DNA from: DAOTZU01 sp034433995 | GTDB taxonomy: Bacteria; Chloroflexota; Anaerolineae; UBA1429 | DNA: 10,619 nt | Direction: 5' to 3' | Assembly (NCBI GenBank): GCA_034433995.1 | Contig: DAOTZU010000190.1 | Span: 1-10,619 of the forward strand | Shown: in pieces, positions 4,256-10,619 of the stretch | Layout: the number at the start of each line of letters is the position of its first letter | How positions within the stretch are numbered: position 1 is the stretch's first letter | Notes under the pieces: generated by a model | What the model saw: only the letters and a program-made list of their open reading frames with translations | Databases searched by the model: none | What the model was told of the DNA's origin: nothing | Position numbers and translations under genes: made by a program

Positions 4256-7200
4256 CGCTGTCCTTGCTTGCGCAAGATGGAAAAGAGCACCAAGCCCTCC
4301 AGGGCGGCAGCGATCTCGGCCGGCGACGCGGTGCAGCCGCGCGTCTCGAGAGCTTGCTTGACCTCGGCCGGGCCAAAGTCGGGCACGCCGGCCATCACCA
4401 AGGTGATCAAGCGCTCCAGCGGCGTCGCATTGCCCCAGGTGACCTCAAAGTAAAACTCGCGGAACTCGTCCGAGGCGCGCACCTGCTTCAGATCCTCGGC
4501 GGTGATCACCCGGTCGCTGCGGGCGTTGATGCGGGCGATGAGCAGCTTGCAGATCGCCTGCACCAGGTTGGGATGGCAAGAGGAGAGCTCCACAATGTCT
4601 TGAGGCACCTCCGCCGGCTCAAAGGTGATGCCCATGGCGGCCATGGGCTCCTGGATCATGCGCAGGGCATCCCGGGGCGCCAGGTAGCTGAGGCGGATGG
4701 CGTTGCAAAAATTGAACAGGGGGGAATCCGGGTCGTGCAGCGAGGCATACAGCTGGCGCTCGCCGCAAAAGACAAAGCGACACAACCCCTCTTGGGAGAG
4801 GGCGCGCAAGACGCGAAAGAGCCGCATCTGGTTGGCCAGATCAAAGAGCAACAGACCGTCCACCTCATCCAACAGCAGGACGAGCATTTGCCCTTCGTGT
4901 TGCCGGCGCACCCGCAAGATGATCCGCCGGAGCATATCCGGCGCAGCGCTTTCCACCTGCACCTGGCACGTGAGGGCCACGGCGCGGAAGAACTCGTCAT
5001 AGCTATTCACATATTGGCAATCCAAGTAGAACGGTTGCAGGCCGCCGGTTTGCTCCATGAGACGGTTCACCTTGGTGAGCACCGAGGTTTTGCCAATCTT
5101 GCGCCCGCCCACGATGGCAAAGCTGCGGTCGCGGATGGTGCGCATGATGGCCTTGAGCTCGTAATCGCGGCCAAAGAACATGTTCTCGGGCACAGGCCCC
5201 GAAGTGATATAGGGTGAGACGACGTTCAGGTCCACCTGATCGAGGATGAGCTCGATCAAGCGGTTCTCGGCATCGTTGGCCAGGAAAAGGCTGACCAGGT
5301 CTCGGTAATCCAGCACGATGAGATCGTCGGCGCTGCCACGCACCAGGCGGCGGAGCTCCTTGGCCTTCTCCCGGCTCTGGGGAGATTCGTCCACCACAAT
5401 CAACAGAGCAAAGAAGGAAGTGGCGTTCAACACCCGCATCAGGTCACGGGCGTCGCTCACATCCTCCTCATCCACGTGCTCTTTGAGCAGGAATATGATG
5501 GGGAACCGGGGCGGGATGCTCAAACGCACCGCCGGCGCCTTGACCACATAACCCAAAAGGGAACGAAAGCCCCTGCTTTCCAGAGGGGAAAAGCCCAAAA
5601 GCCCACAGAGCTGCTCGACCAGTTGGGCGGCGATGGGTGTGGCCCGTTCCACGTTGCCCAACCGCTCTTGCAGAGAGGCCCAGTTGTTGGCAAAGCGCTT
5701 CAAGGGCAATTGTTTCGCCGGCTGCAGGATGCCCGCCTCCTCATAGAAGCGCAGGTCCTGGTCGCGGTGGGTATCCACATACCGGACCATGGCCAACAGG
5801 CGCAAAGGAGCGGGGATGGAGGGCAACATGGCCGGGGTTACCTGTTGATGCGCCACCAGCGCCTCCACGATCTCTTGGTTCCACAGCTCCCAATTCTGCT
5901 CCAGCAACATGCGCTGTTGCAGCAACAGGCGCTTGCGCCGGCGGCGCCAGAGATACCTCCCCCCGAAGGCAAAGCCGGCCAGAGCGACCACGCCGGCCCC
6001 GTAACCCAAGATGGGCGCCAGAGGGGCCGGCCGTAAGCGTCCGCGATAAATGCCGCTGCGCGCCGTCGCCAGATAGAGCACCCCCGGCGTTTCGTCGTCG
6101 GCGGTCATATCGGTGATCACGGCCTGCGCGCCACAGATCTTGCCGCCCGAGGTCCAACGGCGACCCCCGTCGCGGCTATAGAACACCTCGCCATCGGCCG
6201 CCGCACAAAGGAGCACGCCCCGTCCTTCCAAGGGCACCAAGGCCAGGGCCGTGATGATGGCCCCGGCGGGGGAGATGCCTCGGTTCACCTCACGCCAAAC
6301 CGGTTCCTCGGCAGGGCGGTAATAGATCCCGCCCAGATCGGTGGCGGCGTAGAGCCCCTCGCCTGAGACATCCATGAGGAGACAGGTGACGTTGCCGTTG
6401 AGGGGTTCGGGCGTGAGCTGCTCCCAAGCCGCAGGCCCGGCCGGCAGGATGCGCACCGGCTGGCGATACACCATCTGGGCAACCCCCACATAGAGCTGGG
6501 GCGCCGGCCCCCGGCTGATCCGCATGGCCCCCACAGGTCTGGCGGGGAGGCCCTCGGCCAGGCTCTCCCAATGTCGGCCCAGGTCCAGGCTACGCCAGAT
6601 GCCGCCAGGCTCGGCCGTCGTGGCGTAAAGGATCAGACGCTCTTGGGAGCCCTCTGGGAAGCGACAGACCTCCAAGCCCGTGATCTGGGCATCGCGCTCC
6701 AAGGGCCCATGGAGACGCTCCCAGGTGGTGCCGCCATCGGCGGAATGAAGGATCTCTCCCTCCCATGTGCCGGCATAGAGTTGGCGCGCATCACCGGGAT
6801 CCATGGCCAAGGCCAGGAGATTGAGGGTTGAGGGGCCGGCGAGGGCCAGCTCCCACGTGGCGCAACCGTCTTGCGTGCGATAGAGGCCCCAGCGGGTGGC
6901 GGCATAAAATGTCCCTTGGGTTCGCGGGATATCCAACAGGCGGCGCACCTCGGCCGCATGGATTCCTTGATTGCTCGGCGCCCAGGTTTTGCCCCCGTCG
7001 AGGCTACGATAAAAACCCTTGCCCCCGCCAGCATAGAGCCGCTGGGGATCTCTGGGATCCAACTCCAGGGCCAGGACCAGCCCGTCCTCGTTCACGCTTC
7101 CCAACGCCGCCCAATGCTCGCCGCCGTCGAGGGAGCGGTAAATCTGCCTACGCTCCACCACAGCATAGAGGTTGTGGTTGTTGACCGGATCCAGCACTAC

Positions 7201-7986
7201 CAGGGTCACAGGGCTCGGCAGCAATCCTTGACCCAGCAAGGACCAGGTCTCGCCACCATCCTGGGAGAAAGAGAGCCCCTGGTTGGTGCCGGCATAGATC
7301 AAGGGCTGTGCACGACCCAGGGCGATGGCCTCGATGGCTTGCTGGGTCCCAAAACCGGCAAGAGGTTGCCAGCTCGCCCCATCGTCTCGGGTGACGTAAA
7401 GGCCAGCGTCGGTGGCCGCGTAGACGGTGTGGGGCTCGAAGAAATTGACGGCCAGCGACCGCACCGCCGCCCCGGGCAAGCCGGCATCGGCCTGGACCCA
7501 GGTGTTGCCCCAATTGGCGCTGCGCTGCACCCCGTGTTCCAAGGCCGCGTAGAAAACGCCCGGCAGGGCAGGGTGCGCCACCAAGCCCAAGACGGGGCCC
7601 GGGCGCAACCCTTTGAGCAAGAGCCATGAATTGCCGCCATCGGTGGAGCGAAAGAGCCCTTGGTCGGTGCCCACATAGATCCAGTTGGGATCTCCCGGAT
7701 CGAGGACGATGGCGTTGATCTCTGGGCAGGCCAATTGTTCGCCACTGAGCCGTTGCCATGTCTGGCCGCCATCTCGGCTGCGGTAGAGCCCGCTGAGCGT
7801 GCCGATGTAGAGCAACTCTGGCTCCTGGGAATTGAGCGCCAAGGCCTTGACAGGACCGCCGCACGGCCCCGGCACATGCTCCCAAAGCAAGGGGCCATCG
7901 GCCAGCGCCGCCCACGGCGCGAGCCACACGCTCAACGCCAGAACAAGGATGGGGAGCATCCTCCACCGTAGAGGCCGCGGATGCAT
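4117..7986 (-). CDS. Secreted Asp-box beta-propeller / membrane helix / STAND-like ATPase fusion
   Basis: From the ATG at 7986 the protein has 1289 residues. Residues 1-29 are a signal peptide ending ALA. Residues 30-650 carry about eleven Asp-box repeats of the S/T-x-D-x-G-x-x-W type (e.g. SRDGGQTW, STDGGNSW, SLDGGKTW), the sortilin/Vps10 and BNR propeller fold. One membrane helix (about 656-680) is followed by an RRRRKR stop-transfer. Then come a helical linker, an alpha/beta segment (about 825-920), and an NTPase domain with Walker A GGRKIGKT (960-967), Walker B MLVLLLDEVD (Asp1040, Glu1041) and the STAND-type motif CHPNLVQAICKLL. A winged-helix-like end follows. The likely topology is propeller outside, ATPase inside, suggesting a sensor or anchoring role (inference). 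GAGGGAG stands 9 nt before 7986. An alternative ATG at 8049 overlaps the dnaE stop as ATGA and would add 21 residues before the signal peptide. Confidence 0.88.
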   Translation of the reverse strand: MHPRPLRWRMLPILVLALSVWLAPWAALADGPLLWEHVPGPCGGPVKALALNSQEPELLYIGTLSGLYRSRDGGQTWQRLSGEQLACPEINAIVLDPGDPNWIYVGTDQGLFRSTDGGNSWLLLKGLRPGPVLGLVAHPALPGVFYAALEHGVQRSANWGNTWVQADAGLPGAAVRSLAVNFFEPHTVYAATDAGLYVTRDDGASWQPLAGFGTQQAIEAIALGRAQPLIYAGTNQGLSFSQDGGETWSLLGQGLLPSPVTLVVLDPVNNHNLYAVVERRQIYRSLDGGEHWAALGSVNEDGLVLALELDPRDPQRLYAGGGKGFYRSLDGGKTWAPSNQGIHAAEVRRLLDIPRTQGTFYAATRWGLYRTQDGCATWELALAGPSTLNLLALAMDPGDARQLYAGTWEGEILHSADGGTTWERLHGPLERDAQITGLEVCRFPEGSQERLILYATTAEPGGIWRSLDLGRHWESLAEGLPARPVGAMRISRGPAPQLYVGVAQMVYRQPVRILPAGPAAWEQLTPEPLNGNVTCLLMDVSGEGLYAATDLGGIYYRPAEEPVWREVNRGISPAGAIITALALVPLEGRGVLLCAAADGEVFYSRDGGRRWTSGGKICGAQAVITDMTADDETPGVLYLATARSGIYRGRLRPAPLAPILGYGAGVVALAGFAFGGRYLWRRRRKRLLLQQRMLLEQNWELWNQEIVEALVAHQQVTPAMLPSIPAPLRLLAMVRYVDTHRDQDLRFYEEAGILQPAKQLPLKRFANNWASLQERLGNVERATPIAAQLVEQLCGLLGFSPLESRGFRSLLGYVVKAPAVRLSIPPRFPIIFLLKEHVDEEDVSDARDLMRVLNATSFFALLIVVDESPQSREKAKELRRLVRGSADDLIVLDYRDLVSLFLANDAENRLIELILDQVDLNVVSPYITSGPVPENMFFGRDYELKAIMRTIRDRSFAIVGGRKIGKTSVLTKVNRLMEQTGGLQPFYLDCQYVNSYDEFFRAVALTCQVQVESAAPDMLRRIILRVRRQHEGQMLVLLLDEVDGLLLFDLANQMRLFRVLRALSQEGLCRFVFCGERQLYASLHDPDSPLFNFCNAIRLSYLAPRDALRMIQEPMAAMGITFEPAEVPQDIVELSSCHPNLVQAICKLLIARINARSDRVITAEDLKQVRASDEFREFYFEVTWGNATPLERLITLVMAGVPDFGPAEVKQALETRGCTASPAEIAAALEGLVLFSILRKQGQRYVFAARSFGAILAESNMGEMFIENLLERLAAGAGEGSAVARFGAS

Positions 7987-8045
7987 GTCTCTGTGCTCCC
8001 TCGCCTTTCTGGGCGCGTTTTTCGATGGGATGCCGCCCGCAGGGT

Positions 8046-10619
8046 TCATGCCCAATCCACCGTCCAGCGTTGCCCGCCCAAGAGCTTGGCCAATTCCTGC
8101 TCCAACTGCCCGTCATACATGGTGGCGAGCTGAGGAAATTCGATCTCCACCTGCCCCCGCCCATCCTGGAGGCAGAAACAGAACGGGATATCCCCTTGCC
8201 GTGCGGCCAGCAGGTCGAACACTTGGGTCACCACCCGGAGGGCCTGGTCCCCCTGATCGGACAAGGGGATCTCCACCCGCAGACGCTTGGCCTGGCGCCG
8301 AGAGGGTTGGCGCTTGGTGGCCGTCTGCGGCACACGGTAGAGCTCGATGGATTCGGCGATCAGCTTGGCCGTCTCATCGCGCACATCCACCTTGGCCTGC
8401 ACCAAGAGCACGCCATCGGAGGTGAGCAGGGACTTGGCCTCCTCATAGACCCGCGGAAAGACCACCAGTTCCACCCCAGCCGAAAGGTCCTCCAATTGGG
8501 CAAAGGCCATGTGTTCCCCCTTTTTGGTGCCGATCTCGCGCAGGGAGTTGATGACGCCGGCCACTTGGAGCATCTGGCCCTCCATCTCGGGCTCGATCTC
8601 GGCCAGGGGAGTTAACCGGTCATCGCGATACTGAGAGAGCACATCCAAAGGATGGGTGGACATGTACACGCCTAAAAGTTCCCGCTCATCGCTCAGTCGT
8701 TTGCGTTCCGGCAAAGGTGGGACATCGGTGGGCAGATGAAAAGTGATCCCCGCCGCTCCCCCGAGGCCGGCGCCCAGCTCAAACAGGCTGCGCTGGCCGA
8801 TCTCTTCGGCGCGGTGCGCCTCCTGGCTGACGGCGATCATCTGATCAAGGGCAGCCAAGATTGCGCCCCGCTCGCCGAGGGAATCCAGTGCGCCGGCGCG
8901 CACCAAGCATTCCAACACCCGCTTGTTGATCTGGCGCAGATCCACCCGGCGGACGAAATCCTCCAAGCTGCGGAAGGGTTCATCGCCCCGGGCTTGGATG
9001 ATGCTCTGGGCCACACCATCGCCCACATTCTTGATGGCCCCCAGGCCGAAGCGGATGGCCAACTCTTTGACGCCCAAAAGCTCCTTACGCTGCGCATAGG
9101 GCACCTCGGCGGCCGGCTCGATGGTGAAATCCACCTCCGAATAGTTCACATCCGGCGGGCGCACGGGGATGCCCAACCGCCGACATTCGGCGATGAGCAC
9201 GGCCAGCTTTTCCAGGTTGCCCCGCTCGACGGACATGAGGGCAGCCATGAACTCGACAGGATAGTGGGCCTTCAGATAGGCCGTCTGCAAGGTGATGACG
9301 GCATAAGCGGCGCTGTGGGTCTTGACAAAGCCGTAATCGGCGAACAGCTCGATATCGGCAAAGATCGCCTCGGCCGTCTCCTGGGGGATGCCCCTGGCCA
9401 CCGCGCCGGCGACGAACTTGGCGTGCTGCTCCTCCAGGTCCTTTTTCTTTTTCTTGCCCACGGCGCGGCGCATCAGGTCGGCCTCGGCCAGGGTATAGCC
9501 GGCCAGGGAGGAGGCAATCTGCAGGATCTGCTCCTGGTAGACGATGATGCCGTACGTCTCGGCCAGGATCGGCTCCAGCAGTGGATGGCGATAGGTGACC
9601 TCTTCGCGGCCGAACTTGCGGTTGATATAGTTGGGGATGAACTGCATCGGGCCGGGGCGATAGAGGGCCAGCACGGCGACGATCTCACGGAACTCGGTGG
9701 GCTGCATCTCGCGCAGGATGCGCCTCATGCCGGCGCTCTCCACCTGAAAGATCCCCACCACCTCGCCGGAGGAGAGGAGGGCATACGTCTCCGGATCGTC
9801 CAAGGGGATGGAGGCCTGGGTGAGCTTGATGCCGTTGGTGCGCTCGATCCAGCGGAAGGCGCGATCCAGCGCCGTGAGGGTGGAGAGGCCCAGCACGTCC
9901 AACTTGAGCAGGCCGATGGCCTCGATATCCTCCATGCAGAACTGGGAGATGATCCCCTCGCCCCGTGGGGCGCGCTGGAGGGGGGTATACTCCACCAGGG
10001 GCCGGTCGGAGATGATGACGCCCGCCGCGTGGGTGGAAAAATGCCGCGAGATGCCCTGCACGGCCAGGGCATAGTCTATCAGCTTCTTGATGTGGGGTTT
10101 GGTCTCGTAGAGCTGTTTCAGCTCGGGCACCGTCTCCAGGCCATCCTGGATGGTCTTTTTGGGGCCGGAGGGCACCAACTTGGCCACATAATCCACCTCG
10201 GCCAGGGGGATCCCCAGGGCGCGCCCCACATCGCGGATGGCCCCACGGGCGGCCATGGTGCCAAAGGTGGCGATCTGGGCCGTTTTGTCGGCGCCATAGC
10301 GCCGGGTGAGGTAATCGAGCACCTCTTGGCGGCGGTCTTCGGGGTAGTCGAGGTCGATATCGGGCATGGTCACCCGGCCGGGGTTCAAGAAACGCTCAAA
10401 AAGCAGGCCCAGACCCAGCGGCTCCAGCTCGGTGATGCCCAAAACATAGGCCACCAAGCTGCTGGCCCCGGAACCGCGCCCCGGCCCCACCAACATCTTG
10501 GCCTCGTTCTTGGCCCAATTGGTGAGATCGGCGTTGATGAGGAAATAATCATCAAAGCCCATCTCGTGGATTACCTTCAGCTCGTATTCCAGTCGCTGGG
10601 TGATCTGGGGCGTGATCTC
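8046..10619 (-). CDS. dnaE: DNA polymerase III alpha subunit (5' end outside window)
   Basis: This is the replicative DNA polymerase catalytic subunit. The frame is open to the window edge (first visible residues EITPQITQRL) and 857 residues are visible. The N-terminal PHP domain, about 300 residues, is missing because of the window edge. Landmarks by visible residue: GPGRGSG (about 45-51); catalytic palm PDIDLD with Asp87 and Asp89; third acidic residue Asp241 in LLKLDVLGL; RHFSTHAAGVIIS of the DnaE core; helix-hairpin-helix region around 525-580; internal beta-clamp motif QRSLF (609-613); ERELLGVYMSTHPLD; OB fold about 680-765; a C-terminal tau-binding-like end. The distance from the catalytic pair to the end (about 770 residues) is close to that in E. 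coli DnaE. Together with the clamp motif this favours replicative DnaE1 over the SOS polymerase DnaE2/ImuC. The TGA lies at 8048..8046. Confidence 0.97.
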   Translation of the reverse strand, partial: EITPQITQRLEYELKVIHEMGFDDYFLINADLTNWAKNEAKMLVGPGRGSGASSLVAYVLGITELEPLGLGLLFERFLNPGRVTMPDIDLDYPEDRRQEVLDYLTRRYGADKTAQIATFGTMAARGAIRDVGRALGIPLAEVDYVAKLVPSGPKKTIQDGLETVPELKQLYETKPHIKKLIDYALAVQGISRHFSTHAAGVIISDRPLVEYTPLQRAPRGEGIISQFCMEDIEAIGLLKLDVLGLSTLTALDRAFRWIERTNGIKLTQASIPLDDPETYALLSSGEVVGIFQVESAGMRRILREMQPTEFREIVAVLALYRPGPMQFIPNYINRKFGREEVTYRHPLLEPILAETYGIIVYQEQILQIASSLAGYTLAEADLMRRAVGKKKKKDLEEQHAKFVAGAVARGIPQETAEAIFADIELFADYGFVKTHSAAYAVITLQTAYLKAHYPVEFMAALMSVERGNLEKLAVLIAECRRLGIPVRPPDVNYSEVDFTIEPAAEVPYAQRKELLGVKELAIRFGLGAIKNVGDGVAQSIIQARGDEPFRSLEDFVRRVDLRQINKRVLECLVRAGALDSLGERGAILAALDQMIAVSQEAHRAEEIGQRSLFELGAGLGGAAGITFHLPTDVPPLPERKRLSDERELLGVYMSTHPLDVLSQYRDDRLTPLAEIEPEMEGQMLQVAGVINSLREIGTKKGEHMAFAQLEDLSAGVELVVFPRVYEEAKSLLTSDGVLLVQAKVDVRDETAKLIAESIELYRVPQTATKRQPSRRQAKRLRVEIPLSDQGDQALRVVTQVFDLLAARQGDIPFCFCLQDGRGQVEIEFPQLATMYDGQLEQELAKLLGGQRWTVDWA

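Noticed and set aside
3994..5217. 407-codon open frame on the plus strand
   Set aside because: It is antisense to the STAND-like ATPase domain, and its His/Gln/Leu-rich composition is that of a shadow frame.
5990..7900. Tandem DNA repeats or CRISPR-like array in the propeller gene
   Set aside because: The repetition is at protein level (Asp-box motif) with divergent DNA; there are no regular identical repeats and spacers.
7148..8164. 338-codon minus-strand frame overlapping the propeller and the dnaE end
   Set aside because: It is a shifted frame of the propeller gene; the real frame shows a signal peptide and Asp-box repeats.
8046..10619. SOS polymerase dnaE2/imuC because of the nearby LexA boxes
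   Set aside because: The clamp motif QRSLF, the long C-terminus and the overall length fit replicative DnaE1, and the boxes face the opposite strand.

Overview
This is a GC-rich bacterial window (roughly 60% G+C by eye). Two gene blocks are read on the minus strand, and a short plus-strand unit lies between them. The organism is probably a member of the Chloroflexota (Anaerolineae, Caldilineae or Thermoflexia type). This is inference: it rests on the LexA-type boxes of the form GAAC-N4-GTTC, a ydaO-type riboswitch, a receptor-like propeller/ATPase fusion of a kind typical of that phylum, and the general codon style. No rRNA or other phylogenetic marker is present to settle it.

Right block (10619 to 4117, minus strand): the 3' three quarters of dnaE, the DNA polymerase III alpha subunit, whose 5' end lies outside the window. 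It is followed closely by a very large gene coding for a secreted Asp-box beta-propeller, one membrane helix and a cytoplasmic STAND/AAA-like ATPase.

Middle (3183 to 4116): a dense control region with divergent transcription. On the minus strand a promoter drives a cyclic di-AMP (ydaO/yuaA) riboswitch and an intrinsic terminator. On the plus strand a near-consensus sigma-70 promoter carries two LexA/SOS-type operators, a GC-rich foldable leader and two consecutive small reading frames of unknown function. The second of these runs 139 bp antisense into the 3' end of the ATPase gene. A doubled 15-bp palindrome sits between the two promoters.

Left block (3182 to 1, minus strand): a tight three-gene unit downstream of the riboswitch, with gaps of 8 and 6 bp. 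It codes for an ABC exporter-type transporter with a zinc ribbon, a DUF1854 protein (the usual partner of this transporter type), and a small subunit of a B12-dependent diol/glycerol dehydratase. The rest of that operon would lie beyond position 1.

Working together: the riboswitch should couple the transporter unit to c-di-AMP, a second messenger tied to osmotic and potassium balance and, through DisA, to DNA integrity. The opposite promoter appears to be a DNA-damage (SOS) promoter. The most promising undescribed item is the LexA-controlled pair of small genes with its structured leader.
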